In this document: piece by piece, positions 9,397 to 18,262 of the stretch
Layout of the letters: each line of letters starts with the position of its first letter
How positions within the stretch are numbered: the first letter of the stretch is position 1
Assembly (NCBI RefSeq): GCF_003946655.1
Contig: NZ_RHOV01000003.1
Coordinates: forward strand, 116,235 to 180,234
Direction: 5' to 3'
From: Lapidilactobacillus achengensis
GTDB taxonomy: Bacteria > Bacillota > Bacilli > Lactobacillales > Lactobacillaceae
DNA: 64,000 nucleotides
The notes under the pieces: generated by a model
What the model saw: only the letters and a program-made list of their open reading frames with translations
Database searches by the model: none
What the model was told of the DNA's origin: nothing
Program-made: the position numbers and the translations under genes

Positions 9397-9498
9397 GCCG
9401 ACCTAGCTTCCTCCGCTTAGCTACACAACAATTCGGGAGGCACAAACCAGCCTCCAAAATTGTTGTTAGGCTAATGCTCAGAAGCTACCCAGGTCGGC
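9397..9498. repeat. Long imperfect palindrome
   Basis: Arms begin GCCGACCT (9397-9404) and end AGGTCGGC (9491-9498). Inner matching blocks include AGCTTC, ACAACAATT and GGAGGC with their complements, giving a roughly 47-bp arm with small mismatches. It lies between the GH27 stop and the aquaporin gene. It may act as a transcription barrier and may be a mobile intergenic element. Confidence 0.7.
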
Positions 9499-9500
9499 TC

Positions 9501-10760
9501 TCACTCTTGAACCAGGAGGACGCCATGAGTCGTGACCGACTGTGCTTGTTGCCAATCGACTGGTTGGTTCCGCCAGAGGTCTTGGGCCTGCTCGGTGGTG
9601 GCCAAGTGTTTGAGCGCGGCAGGCAGGTCGCGCGTTTGCTCGGAAATATTGAAGAAAGCCAAGTAGTTGGCGGTGGCGCTGTTCGCCCGCCAAACGATCC
9701 AGTCCGTATCCCGATAAACTTCCCGCCGTTCAACCACCTCACGATGCATTTGTAAAACTTCACGGTTGGTCAACAAGCCCTTGGTGAAATCATCCAAGTC
9801 AGGCAAAGTGCCACCATACATCAATGGCGAACGACTAATGGTCCACAAACTCATCAACAAATACTGTTCTGCCGGCGTGAAGTGAGTCCAATGATCATCA
9901 TTGGCCCCCTCATCAGCGCGGACCCGGAGATGACCCAGAGGCAACATATCACAGTCTGGCCAATTACCTGGCCGGACAAACGGAGACCACTCGGCGGCCC
10001 GATCAAACATCGTCCGCAGTGACTCCCAGTTGTCCCAGAAATCATCGGTGACCCGCCACATATTGGCCGTGTTTTGGAAGAAGGTGCCATTTTTCAAGGC
10101 AGCTGGACCAGGTGATAGCGACAAAACGATTTCCCGGCCGGTTTTGGCGATGGCATCATGAATAGCCTGGATCTCGGCCTTAAACGCGTCATGGTTAAAG
10201 CGAGAGTCACAAATATCATCGACCTTAATGAAATCCACTCCCCAAGAGGCATATAACTCAAACAGGGAGTCATAGTAGCGCTGTCCGGCCGCTTGACTAA
10301 CATCCACGCCATACATGTCCGGATTCCATAAACAAATATTATTCAAGGCAATATCCCGGGCCCGTTTGTCAGTCCCTTTAATCGCCGTATTCTGATGAAC
10401 CGCCTGACGGGGGATGCCTCGCATGATATGGATGCCAAACTTCAAACCGAGGCCGTGGATATAATCACCCAACGGTTTGAACCCTTGCCCATCCACCGCG
10501 GAAGGGAAGCGATTGGTGGCCGGAATCAGACGGGAGTATTCGTCCATACATAGGGGAGCAAAGTTATGATAAACCATCGAACTAGCGGTGGGTTCACTCC
10601 ACTGAATATCGACGACCACGTACTCCCAGCCATATGATTTCAAATTGGCCGCCAAATAATCCGCGTTGGCCTTGACCTCATCCTCACGAACTGAGGCGCC
10701 ATAGGAATCCCAGGAGTTCCAACCCATTGGTGGTGTTACTGCAAAATCTAAATGTGACAT
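9501..10760 (-). CDS. GH27 alpha-galactosidase/beta-L-arabinopyranosidase
   Basis: Family 27 hydrolase, 419 residues, cytoplasmic. The N-terminus TPPMGWNSWDSYG is the family hallmark. The nucleophile Asp lies in FIKVDDICDSRF and the acid/base Asp in RVTDDFWDNW. A C-terminal beta-sandwich follows. The segment that is usually DDCW in alpha-galactosidases reads VVDIQW, so the second Asp, which contacts the galactose C4/C6 hydroxyls, is replaced by Ile. Family knowledge says changes here shift specificity from galactose to L-arabinopyranose, which would fit the arabinose context, but this is inference. The gene lies 96 bp after the endo-arabinanase gene in the same direction. Confidence 0.87.
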   Translation of the reverse strand: MSHLDFAVTPPMGWNSWDSYGASVREDEVKANADYLAANLKSYGWEYVVVDIQWSEPTASSMVYHNFAPLCMDEYSRLIPATNRFPSAVDGQGFKPLGDYIHGLGLKFGIHIMRGIPRQAVHQNTAIKGTDKRARDIALNNICLWNPDMYGVDVSQAAGQRYYDSLFELYASWGVDFIKVDDICDSRFNHDAFKAEIQAIHDAIAKTGREIVLSLSPGPAALKNGTFFQNTANMWRVTDDFWDNWESLRTMFDRAAEWSPFVRPGNWPDCDMLPLGHLRVRADEGANDDHWTHFTPAEQYLLMSLWTISRSPLMYGGTLPDLDDFTKGLLTNREVLQMHREVVERREVYRDTDWIVWRANSATANYLAFFNISEQTRDLPAALKHLATTEQAQDLWRNQPVDWQQAQSVTTHGVLLVQE

Positions 10761-10856
10761 GACTGACCTACTTTCTCTGTAACAACGATTGATTTTCGAG
10801 GGGGCAAACCGATAAAATCGCCATTAGCACCAATGGCCAATCGCGATTTCATCTTC

Positions 10857-12296
10857 TTACTTGCGAACTAAGAAAAGTGGTTCCCCATTTTGATCGGTTC
10901 CAGTGAAACACATTGTCTGCTTATTATCATACTCGTTCCATTGCGAAATGAAATAGCCATGATAAACCTTCCGACCGATCGTCACCGTGCTTTCCTGACC
11001 ATTGTCTTTGAAGTCAAGGCTTGCCGCCGCCTTGGTACCTTTGATCTTACCCCGACTCGTAATTGTTAGTTTCGTTGGCGTCGTCACATCTGCCGTGATT
11101 GTTTTATTCATTTGAATGGCCTGATACTCACCGATCACTTGATTCAAAGCGTAGTTTGCCTTAGTTTCACCGGCATAACGTAATGGGGTCACCACCGGCC
11201 AACCTGCCTTGGTAAAGAACATTTGATGAACCCGGTCTGCATAAACTTCATCCTGACTAGGGAAGCGCGTGTGGAAAATCAAAAAATATTTATGATCACT
11301 TGGTCGATAAATCGCTGAATTATGACCAGGTGAGACATAACCAGATTGATAAGGCTCCTTCGTATCTAACGTGTAATTGCCCATGATTTTGACACCGTAT
11401 GGCTTGATGATGTCATCGTCGAAGGTCGTCCCGTCAGCACCGCGAAGATCTTGATAATTATGGCCTTGAGCATCTTTGTAAGGACCATCCGGTTGTTTCG
11501 AACGTGCGACCCGCAAATTATAACCGCCGTCTGCCGCTAAACCACCGAAGGAAAGAAACAAGTAATAATAGTCTGTTTGCTTGTTGTACAGCACATAAGA
11601 ACCTTCGATCCGCAAATGATTGCCACCCAAAATCCGTTTGCCGTAACCTTGACCTTTTTCTGGTAAGCCAGTCTGCTCGTTCATCTTCAAAATGAAAATC
11701 CCACCTGAATAAGAACCATAGATCATCCAGAGCTTTCCATCTTTATCATGGAAGGTGTGGGGATCAATCACGTTGGGCTGTTTCGTTGCGTCATAGGCGC
11801 TGTCATCTTTGATAGCATTGCCCGATCGCAGGAAGACGCCCTTATTCTTGTAAGGACCGGTCACTTGATCAGCGACCGCCAAGCCAAGAACCGAGGTTGG
11901 ATTATCCCCTTCACAAGCGCAATAGTACATATAATATTTACCATCAGCCAAGCGTTCAATGTCGCCAGCCCATAATGTTGCCGTACTAGCATCCTCGAAA
12001 ACATCGGCCAAATCAGTTTGAATATCTTTAAAAGCCGTTTGATCATTAACACTAGTGGACAGTTGCTTCCAGTGGATGAAATCCTTGGTGCTGGCCATTT
12101 GCATGTGTGAACCGATTGTGTAATATTGTCCGTCCGCCTTGATGACAGAGGGGTCATGAACGACCGCATCGCTGAAGTCCGGATCCGTCAACTTTTGCTT
12201 AACAGCTGCCGGCTTTGACTGACAACCAGCGAGAACTAACAAACTAAAAACCACTCCGATTAGCGCCGTCCATTTATGATTAAATTTTCTCCTCAA
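10857..12296 (-). CDS. Surface lipoprotein endo-1,5-alpha-L-arabinanase (GH43, Abn2-like)
   Basis: GH43 arabinanase with a lipoprotein signal peptide: positive N-terminus, hydrophobic stretch and lipobox LVLAGC (Cys25), so it is anchored outside the membrane. Motifs: HDPS base (Asp48), NVIDPHTF (Asp178), RIEGSYVLY acid (Glu231) and GHNS (His325, the calcium-site histidine of endo-arabinanases). Length (479 residues) and the extra C-terminal domain match the Bacillus Abn2 type. It is the only clearly exported enzyme in the window, so it probably starts arabinan breakdown. The start is TTG (12294-12296) with AGGAG 10 nt upstream. It sits 55 bp after araB and likely shares its transcript. Confidence 0.92.
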   Translation of the reverse strand: MRRKFNHKWTALIGVVFSLLVLAGCQSKPAAVKQKLTDPDFSDAVVHDPSVIKADGQYYTIGSHMQMASTKDFIHWKQLSTSVNDQTAFKDIQTDLADVFEDASTATLWAGDIERLADGKYYMYYCACEGDNPTSVLGLAVADQVTGPYKNKGVFLRSGNAIKDDSAYDATKQPNVIDPHTFHDKDGKLWMIYGSYSGGIFILKMNEQTGLPEKGQGYGKRILGGNHLRIEGSYVLYNKQTDYYYLFLSFGGLAADGGYNLRVARSKQPDGPYKDAQGHNYQDLRGADGTTFDDDIIKPYGVKIMGNYTLDTKEPYQSGYVSPGHNSAIYRPSDHKYFLIFHTRFPSQDEVYADRVHQMFFTKAGWPVVTPLRYAGETKANYALNQVIGEYQAIQMNKTITADVTTPTKLTITSRGKIKGTKAAASLDFKDNGQESTVTIGRKVYHGYFISQWNEYDNKQTMCFTGTDQNGEPLFLVRK

Positions 12297-12351
12297 AACT
12301 ACCCAACTCCTATAATGCTGATTTGTTCTTAATATCGTGCTGCTACCACGC

Positions 12352-13956
12352 TTAATTCCGCTCCGGATCTGGTAAAACCTGAGCGCCTTGAACGATGCTT
12401 AGGCCTTGTTGATAGCGGTCGATAAAGTCATCGAAGCCCTTGACCCCAGCTGCCGTTGGTGCAATCGTTGTGCTCTGTGGTTGGGCGAAAACTTGTTGAG
12501 CCAAGTAGTCCGCTAAATCAAGCTGAGAATCTGTCAACAGATAGGCGGCTAGCACTGCCATACCCCATGGCCCACCTTCACCGGCGTTTTTCATCACGGT
12601 AATTGGCGTGTTCAGCGCATCGGCCAAGACTTGTTGGCCAATCACCGGTGTCCGGAAAATACCACCCTGAGCGATCATGCTGTCGGCTTGAATCTGTTCC
12701 TCTTTCATCAAAATATCATTTCCAATTTTAAGCGGCGCAAAGGCTGAGTATAATTGGGCTTTGACAAAGTTGGCCAAGTTGAACTGGCTATTAGGAGTCC
12801 GCACGAATAAAGGCCGGCCGGCTTCCACGTTGGTGATGTTTTCCCCGGAGAGATAGGCATAATTGACGAGCCCGCCACAATCCGCCGCGCCCTTGGTCGA
12901 TTCTTTGAATAAGGTCGCGTATAACTGATCGGGAGCGATTTCTTGACCAATGCTGGCAGCGAATTCTTGGAACAAGCCCACCCAGGCATTGATATCGGAA
13001 GTACAGTTGTTGGTATGAACCATCGCCACTGGCGCGCCATCAGGTGTGGTTACCACGTCAATATCGCGATGAACGGCTTTCAAAGGTTGATCCAAGACAA
13101 TCATCGAGAAGGCCGAAGTTCCTGCAGAAATATTGCCTGTCCGTTTGCGAACAGCATTGGTCGCAACCATGCCGGTACCCGCATCGCCTTCAGCTGGCGC
13201 TAATAAGGCACCCGCTTCAAGTGTTTGGCTGGGATCAAGTAAATGTGCGCCTTTGTCAGTCAAGTGCCCGGCAACTTGTCCCGCCACCAACACCTTCGGC
13301 AAAAGTTGATGTAGCTTGAAATTGAACCCTAAAACATTGGTATAACGTTCAAACTGTTCGATTTTGCCTTGATCATAGTCATGGGTTTGCTCGTCGATTG
13401 GAAACATGCCTGATGCATCACCAATGCCGAGATTCTTCTCGCCCGATAATTGCCAATGCACATAGCCGGCCAACGTGGTCAAATAGTTGACCGACTTCAC
13501 GTGGCTTTCCTGGTTAAGAATCGCTTGATATAAATGGGCGATGCTCCAACGTTGCGGAATGTTGAAGTCAAACAGCTTCGTCAATTGCTCAGCCGCTTCT
13601 GCAGTGCTGTTGTTGCGCCAAGTCCGGAACGGCACCAATAATTGGTCTTGATCGTCGAAAGCCAAATAGCCATGCATCATCGCGCTGACCCCGATCGCCC
13701 CGATCTTCGTCAGCGCAACGCCATATTGCTCGTAAACATTGCTGGCCAACTGGCGATAGCTGGCCTGAATACCTTGCCAAACTTGGTCCAGAGAATAGGT
13801 CCAGGTGCCATCCACGAACTGGTTCTCCCAGGAATAGCTACCTGAAGCGATGGTTTCGTTGTTCAAATCGATCAGCACCGCCTTGATTCGGGTCGAGCCT
13901 AACTCGATTCCTAAAGCCGTACGGCCGGCCTGCAGATCCGCGTTGATTGTTGTCAT
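12352..13956 (-). CDS. araB: L-ribulokinase
   Basis: FGGY-family kinase, 534 residues, converting L-ribulose to L-ribulose 5-phosphate with ATP. The N-terminal phosphate motif LGIELGSTRIKAVLID and the second-domain segment KNAGEGGPWGMAVLA are typical of lactobacillus AraB. It follows araA but is separated by a terminator hairpin (14048-14080), so expression may be lower or depend on readthrough. The ribosome site is GGAGTG before ATG. No strong promoter is seen in the 90 bp upstream. It is followed by the arabinanase and GH27 genes, linking monosaccharide catabolism to polymer breakdown. Confidence 0.95.
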   Translation of the reverse strand: MTTINADLQAGRTALGIELGSTRIKAVLIDLNNETIASGSYSWENQFVDGTWTYSLDQVWQGIQASYRQLASNVYEQYGVALTKIGAIGVSAMMHGYLAFDDQDQLLVPFRTWRNNSTAEAAEQLTKLFDFNIPQRWSIAHLYQAILNQESHVKSVNYLTTLAGYVHWQLSGEKNLGIGDASGMFPIDEQTHDYDQGKIEQFERYTNVLGFNFKLHQLLPKVLVAGQVAGHLTDKGAHLLDPSQTLEAGALLAPAEGDAGTGMVATNAVRKRTGNISAGTSAFSMIVLDQPLKAVHRDIDVVTTPDGAPVAMVHTNNCTSDINAWVGLFQEFAASIGQEIAPDQLYATLFKESTKGAADCGGLVNYAYLSGENITNVEAGRPLFVRTPNSQFNLANFVKAQLYSAFAPLKIGNDILMKEEQIQADSMIAQGGIFRTPVIGQQVLADALNTPITVMKNAGEGGPWGMAVLAAYLLTDSQLDLADYLAQQVFAQPQSTTIAPTAAGVKGFDDFIDRYQQGLSIVQGAQVLPDPERN

Positions 13957-14040
13957 GATTAAAGCACTCCATTCTTAAGTGTCTTGATAGTCGTAAGTTC
14001 AGGTCAATGACCTGTTGGCAAAATAATCAAGTTTTAATAG

Positions 14041-14080
14041 AAAAAAGGCTGGAAACAAAGCTGCTCAGCTTTGTCCCAGC
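14041..14080 (-). terminator. Terminator/attenuator between araA and araB
   Basis: Stem GCTGGAAACAAAGCTG / CAGCTTTGTCCCAGC (14048-14063 with 14066-14080). On the minus strand it is followed by six T residues. It would end or reduce transcription from araDA into araB. Confidence 0.85.
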
Positions 14081-14188
14081 TCTTTCTCCGGTGTATTTCT
14101 TGCTTCATGGACAAAAGGTGTATGTTCGTCCATTTATCAACAGATTTGGGTTAACTACTTTAAATTTTAGGAGGATTTTTAGAAGTCA

Positions 14189-15619
14189 TTAGTCGATGTT
14201 GATAAATTTAAGTTCGAACATTTTGGCCAAGTCAGCTAGCTGTTGGATAGTTACGGCACGTGAGAAGACGGTATGGTGGCCGCCCCCATTTTCGATCCAT
14301 TGAGTGGCGCCACGCTTCAGGCCAGCCTTTGGTACCCAGATTTGCCGGGCGACTGGCAAATGTGGTGCTGGTGCTTCAGGTTTACGCGCCTCAACTTCAT
14401 AAGCAATCATTCTGTGTTCGTCGCCGAAGTCAGAGACGGTCACGTCGATCGCGTCACCTTCCAAGCCATCGAAGACCAACCGAGCAGGATCTTCCCGATC
14501 GCCGATCCCTAATGGATGAACTTCGACCCGTGGTTTCGTGCTGGCTAAGGTTGGATCAACTTCAAGCATATGTGAGCCGAGGATTTCTTCATGGCCATGG
14601 CGCAGGTCCAAGGTATAGTCTTCCATGAAGCCTGTTTCTTTATTGTGGCTAACAACCTTTAACAAACGATCCAAGGCCGCTGTCTTCCAGTCACCTTCGC
14701 CGGCAAAACCATAGCCTTCACGGTTCAATAATTGAACTGCCAAGCCAGGCAATTGCTTCATCCCCCAAAGATCTTCAAAGTTGGTGGTGAAGGCTGAGTA
14801 ACCGCCGCGTTCAAAGAAACGTTCCATGGCGATCTTCTCGCGTAATTGTTCACGGACATGTTCCTTGAAGAATTCAGGATCATTGTCGCCAGCGCTTGGA
14901 ACCAAGTCATAACGTGCTTCCAGGTCCTCATATTCAGCATCGATCGCTTCGTCAGAAACCAACTTCATTTCGGCAACCAGATCACCGATCCCGAAATAAT
15001 CAACGGTCCAACCGAATTGGATCTGCGCTTCGATCTTATCGCCTTCAGTGACGGCAACATTTCGCATGTTATCGCCGAAGCGAGCAACTTTGATCTTGAA
15101 GCTTTCGTTGTAACCAACGGCAACATCCATCCAAGCGGCGATTTCTTTTTTAACTTCTTGATCACCCCAGAAGCCATAGACAACCTTGTTATGCTTACGT
15201 AGGCGGGCATTGATAAAGCCATATTCCCGATCACCATGAGCACTTTGGTTCAGGTTCATGTAATCCATGTCAATTGTTGACCAAGGAATATCATTTCGGA
15301 ATTGCGTTGCTAAATGCAACAATGGTTTTTGCAACAACTTCGTCCCACGGATCCAATTCTTTGCTGGTGAGAAGGTGTGCATCCAAGTGATGACCCCAGC
15401 GACGCTATCATCAAAGTTGGCTTCCTTCATTGCTGATGTGATCGTCGCGGCATCGATGGCCACTTCCTTGAACTCGACTGGATAAGGTAATTCCTTACTG
15501 TCGTTCAAACTCTTTACGATTTCGCGGGCATCTTTTTCCACGGCCTTTAAGTCGTCTTCACCATATAAGGCTTGACTCCCAACGATGAACCAAAAACGAT
15601 ATTCAGGTACTGCTAACAT
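14189..15619 (-). CDS. araA: L-arabinose isomerase
   Basis: Converts L-arabinose to L-ribulose in the cytoplasm; a metal-dependent enzyme. At 476 residues it has the usual length. The N-terminus [14 protein letters not shown] and the C-terminal active-site segment [13 protein letters not shown], with its metal-binding histidine, are typical, as is [15 protein letters not shown] with a catalytic Glu. The ribosome site AAGGAG precedes ATG. It lies 25 bp downstream of araD, so the two form an operon under the AraR-box promoter at 16417-16445. A terminator follows it. Confidence 0.97.
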   Translation of the reverse strand: MLAVPEYRFWFIVGSQALYGEDDLKAVEKDAREIVKSLNDSKELPYPVEFKEVAIDAATITSAMKEANFDDSVAGVITWMHTFSPAKNWIRGTKLLQKPLLHLATQFRNDIPWSTIDMDYMNLNQSAHGDREYGFINARLRKHNKVVYGFWGDQEVKKEIAAWMDVAVGYNESFKIKVARFGDNMRNVAVTEGDKIEAQIQFGWTVDYFGIGDLVAEMKLVSDEAIDAEYEDLEARYDLVPSAGDNDPEFFKEHVREQLREKIAMERFFERGGYSAFTTNFEDLWGMKQLPGLAVQLLNREGYGFAGEGDWKTAALDRLLKVVSHNKETGFMEDYTLDLRHGHEEILGSHMLEVDPTLASTKPRVEVHPLGIGDREDPARLVFDGLEGDAIDVTVSDFGDEHRMIAYEVEARKPEAPAPHLPVARQIWVPKAGLKRGATQWIENGGGHHTVFSRAVTIQQLADLAKMFELKFINID

Positions 15620-15644
15620 TCAAAAACACTCCTTTTTACTTCGT

Positions 15645-16349
15645 TTAGTTTGTTTTTTGACCATAGTAAGCGTTGGCGCCATGCTTACGATAGTAATGCT
15701 TATCCAACAAATATTGTGGTACGGAAACATCGCCATGTCCTTGTAACATCATGGTATGATAGGCCATCTCCGCCGCGACTTCCAAAACTTTCGCGTTGTA
15801 AACGGCTTTCTCCGCCGTCGCGCCCCAGGTGAAGGGCCCGTGATCTTGAACCAAGACCGCTGGCACATCCATCGGTTTGATCCCTCGCTCAGCGAAAGTC
15901 CGGACGATTACTTTACCAGTATTCTCTTCATAGTCCGACTCGATCTCCGCTTGTGTCAGGGCATCGGAAACAGGAACTGGGCCGTAGAAAGTATCCGCAT
16001 GGGTCGTCCCGGTGGCTGGCAAATCGATTCCCGCCTGCGCAAAGGAGACCGCCCAAGGTGAATGGGTGTGCACAATGCCGCCAAGCTCAGGAAAGGCATT
16101 GTAAAGCACGGTATGCGTCGGCGTGTCGCTTGAGGGATTCAACTTGCCTTCAACCACGTTGCCATCCAAGTCAACCACGACCATGTCATCCGGCGTCAAG
16201 GTTTCATAATCTACCCCACTAGGCTTGATGACAAACAGGCCTTTGTCGCGATCGATCGCACTTACATTGCCCCAAGTGAAAGTGACCAGGTCATACTTAG
16301 GCAACAACATATTGGCTTCATAAACTTCTTTTTTTAGATTTTCTAACAA
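15645..16349 (-). CDS. araD: L-ribulose-5-phosphate 4-epimerase
   Basis: Class II aldolase-fold epimerase, 234 residues, producing D-xylulose 5-phosphate for the phosphoketolase pathway. The zinc ligands appear in VHTHSPWA (two His) and in VLVQDHGPF (third His). The substrate loop [12 protein letters not shown] is present. The start is TTG (16347-16349), placed 7 nt after GGAGG. It is first in the araDA operon. Upstream are a promoter and two AraR-like boxes. Note the order araD-araA-(terminator)-araB, different from the araBDA order common in lactobacilli. Confidence 0.96.
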   Translation of the reverse strand: MLENLKKEVYEANMLLPKYDLVTFTWGNVSAIDRDKGLFVIKPSGVDYETLTPDDMVVVDLDGNVVEGKLNPSSDTPTHTVLYNAFPELGGIVHTHSPWAVSFAQAGIDLPATGTTHADTFYGPVPVSDALTQAEIESDYEENTGKVIVRTFAERGIKPMDVPAVLVQDHGPFTWGATAEKAVYNAKVLEVAAEMAYHTMMLQGHGDVSVPQYLLDKHYYRKHGANAYYGQKTN

Positions 16350-16381
16350 TGGAAAACCTCCTTAATTACCAAATCAATGTC

Positions 16382-16420
16382 AAATAAAAACTCATCCTGT
16401 AACTGCTTACAAGATGAGTT
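16382..16420 (-). terminator. Terminator downstream of araR
   Basis: Stem AAACTCATC...GATGAGTTT with an inner TGTAA/TTACA pairing, followed on the minus strand by TTTTTATTTG. It lies about 175 bp past the araR stop and overlaps the -10 of the araDA promoter. It therefore most likely insulates araDA from araR transcription. Between 16473 and 16593 I see only a small CCCGCA...TGCGGG inverted repeat. Confidence 0.75.
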
Positions 16421-16445
16421 TAATATTTTTGTCCGTATAAGTCAA
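16417..16445 (-). promoter_or_regulatory. araDA promoter
   Basis: -35 TTGACT (16440-16445), 17-bp spacer and -10 TAAACT (16417-16422) on the minus strand. AraR-like box 1 covers the spacer and part of the -35, as expected for repression. Confidence 0.65.
16427..16442. promoter_or_regulatory. AraR-like operator 1 (araDA)
   Basis: TTTTGTCCGTATAAGT resembles the AraR operator family (TTGT-x-CG-x-A-C/T-AA). It overlaps the araDA promoter. Confidence 0.65.
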
Positions 16446-16455
16446 TAGTAAAATT

Positions 16456-16471
16456 ATTTATCCGTCAAAAT
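16456..16471. promoter_or_regulatory. AraR-like operator 2 (araDA)
   Basis: ATTTATCCGTCAAAAT, centred 29 bp upstream of operator 1. Two boxes near three helical turns apart suit cooperative or looped AraR binding. Confidence 0.6.
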
Positions 16472-16593
16472 TTATTAAAATTGGCAACCCGCACTTCTAC
16501 GAAAGTGGCTGTAATTGCGGGCGTGTTGCAGCGCGGCATGACCTCCAGCTGACCTAGGCCGGCGGTCACCATTGGGTGTGGCGGTCTCAGCGG

Positions 16594-17679
16594 CTAGCGT
16601 GCCGTCAAATCCCTGACTGAATGGCGAATCACCAAGTGTGGAGGGTAGACAAGCGGTGTGACCGTCTTCTTATTGATCAGCGCCAAGATGGCCGTGCCAG
16701 CATCATGTCCCAATTGTTCCTTGGGGTGAGCGACGGTAGTGAGTGGTGGATCCACATAGGCCGATAATTGATAGTCATCAAAGCCAACGATGGAAATATC
16801 CTGGGGCACCTTGAACCCCAGCGACTTAACGAAAGCAATCAATTGGATGGCCAATTGATCGTTGTAACAAACAATCGCTGTCGGACGCTCGGGCCGATCC
16901 AACACAGTCTTGACGCGCTTGAACACCGTCGCCATGTTATCAGCAGTGCGAAACATGATCGATTCGCTCAGGTAAGGTTCCCCGGCCTGTTGCTGATAAG
17001 CAGTGATAAAGCCATTCATTCGGTGAACGCCCTGCAAGTCATCAGTTTTGAAAACACCCAAGATCCGTTGGTGCCCCTGCTCAAACAAATAATTGGTCAA
17101 TTCCCGGCCGCTAGCCTGATCATCAATTTCTAAATAAGGAAAATCCAGCTGATTGTAGTGTGCGTTGATGAAGAGCAGCGGTAGCTTTAAGGTCGCCAAT
17201 TTCTCATAGAGATCAAAATTGGTCTGATTCAACGCGCTTTGGGTCGGCTCAATGATCAATCCCGAAAGATTGTTCTCCATCATTTTCATCAGACTCTTTC
17301 GCTCTTTTTCTGGGTTGTTCTGCGTGTTGCTCAGTAGCAGGGAATAGCCAGCTTTTGAAATTGTCCGGTCGATGCCCGTAATAATATTGGGGAAAATATA
17401 GTTGGCAATATGGGTCGTCAAAACCCCGATCATCTTATTCTTCAGTGGCCGACTTTCTTGTTGTTGGACCCAATCGTCCACAAAAATACCGCCACCCTGG
17501 ATGCGGTAAACATAATGATCATTTTCCAGGTCGCCAACGGCACGTCGCACCGTATAACGACTAACTTCAAAGCGTTTCATCAATTCCGACTCGGTCGGCA
17601 GCTTATCATTGACCGCATATTTTCCTGCTAGGATCTGTTCTAACAGACTTTTTTTTACGATCTCATACTTATTTTCCAT
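16594..17679 (-). CDS. araR: Arabinose repressor AraR (GntR HTH + LacI-type sensor)
   Basis: Chimeric repressor of 361 residues: an N-terminal GntR winged helix (about 1-70, with KLPTESELMKRFEVSRYTVRRAV) joined to a LacI/periplasmic-binding-type effector domain (about 85-361, ending in VGFDDYQLSAYVDPPLTTVAHP). AraR proteins release DNA on binding L-arabinose. I start at the ATG of MENKYEIVKK (17677-17679). A longer frame would include the promoter region. A good promoter lies upstream and an AraR-like palindrome farther up (17821-17840), suggesting autoregulation. A second AraR-type protein is encoded at 43816-44934. Confidence 0.93.
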   Translation of the reverse strand: MENKYEIVKKSLLEQILAGKYAVNDKLPTESELMKRFEVSRYTVRRAVGDLENDHYVYRIQGGGIFVDDWVQQQESRPLKNKMIGVLTTHIANYIFPNIITGIDRTISKAGYSLLLSNTQNNPEKERKSLMKMMENNLSGLIIEPTQSALNQTNFDLYEKLATLKLPLLFINAHYNQLDFPYLEIDDQASGRELTNYLFEQGHQRILGVFKTDDLQGVHRMNGFITAYQQQAGEPYLSESIMFRTADNMATVFKRVKTVLDRPERPTAIVCYNDQLAIQLIAFVKSLGFKVPQDISIVGFDDYQLSAYVDPPLTTVAHPKEQLGHDAGTAILALINKKTVTPLVYPPHLVIRHSVRDLTAR

Positions 17680-17771
17680 TATGGACCTACATTTCTCGAA
17701 AATTATTTCGTGGTGAACGCCCAATTTGCTCGACAGCCAAGGCAATGAACAGATAACGGGCAGATAGCCAT

Positions 17772-17800
17772 AGTATAACTGTCCGGCCAACCTTTGACAA
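17772..17800 (-). promoter_or_regulatory. araR promoter
   Basis: -35 TTGTCA (17795-17800), 17-bp spacer and -10 TATACT (17772-17777). This is one of the best sigma-A promoters in the window. The spacer contains a TCCGG half of the AraR-type motif. Confidence 0.75.
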
Positions 17801-17820
17801 TCAATAAATCAATAATTTGG

Positions 17821-17840
17821 CGATTTGTCCGGATAAATCG
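17821..17840. promoter_or_regulatory. AraR-like operator (araR)
   Basis: CGATTTGTCCGGATAAATCG is a near-perfect 20-bp palindrome, 20 bp upstream of the araR -35. It is the cleanest member of the ATTTRTCCG motif family in this window. Confidence 0.7.
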
Positions 17841-17841
17841 C

Positions 17842-17869
17842 AAAAAAGAGCCGCAAGTTTGCGACTCTT
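17842..17869 (-). terminator. Terminator of the CUT2 ABC/EIIB operon
   Basis: Stem AAGAG-CGCAA / TTGCG-CTCTT followed on the minus strand by TTTTTT. It lies about 50 bp beyond the EIIB stop and before the araR promoter. Confidence 0.8.
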
Positions 17870-17920
17870 CAAGCTCCAACAACCGTTGATCCTTAATCAA
17901 GTTAAGCTGTTCTCTCTCAA

Positions 17921-18253
17921 CTAGATTTCAATATTCAATAGCTTAACGCTCTCTTGGAGAACGGCTTCACCATTCAGTGTTTCGTAATCCTCGTTAGAAA
18001 TCAATTTATACGGAATCGCCTGATAGGTCAGATAATCTCGCAAGCGTTCAATCTCATATTTGGATTGTGGTCCGATCATTAAGGCATCGACCCGCTCGTT
18101 CTTGAGAATCTGATCCGCTAAGATCGCAGGCGCTGAATAAACATGAACATCAAGCCCGCGGGCGTCAGCAGAACGTTGAACGTTCTTGACCAATAAACCA
18201 GTCGTGATGCCAGCCGTACAGATCAATAAGATATTTTTCGTATGCTCTGCCAT
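17921..18253 (-). CDS. Orphan PTS EIIB protein (lactose/cellobiose type)
   Basis: Small cytoplasmic protein, 110 residues, with the PTS EIIB fold of the lactose/chitobiose family. The phospho-acceptor Cys13 is in ILLICTAGITTGLL. The segments LMIGPQSKYE and LNGEAVLQESVKLL match the family. In the usual system EIIB passes phosphate from EIIA to sugar bound in EIIC. No EIIA or EIIC gene exists in the window, and this gene sits 9 bp after an ABC permease gene as the last gene of that operon. It may be a phospho-switch or a remnant. The intact Cys and full length argue against decay. Function here is unknown. Confidence 0.85.
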   Translation of the reverse strand: MAEHTKNILLICTAGITTGLLVKNVQRSADARGLDVHVYSAPAILADQILKNERVDALMIGPQSKYEIERLRDYLTYQAIPYKLISNEDYETLNGEAVLQESVKLLNIEI

Positions 18254-18262
18254 TATCTACCC

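Noticed and set aside
9327..9755. Open frame of 142 codons on the plus strand
   Set aside because: It overlaps the GH27 3' end in antisense and crosses a palindrome; no domain.
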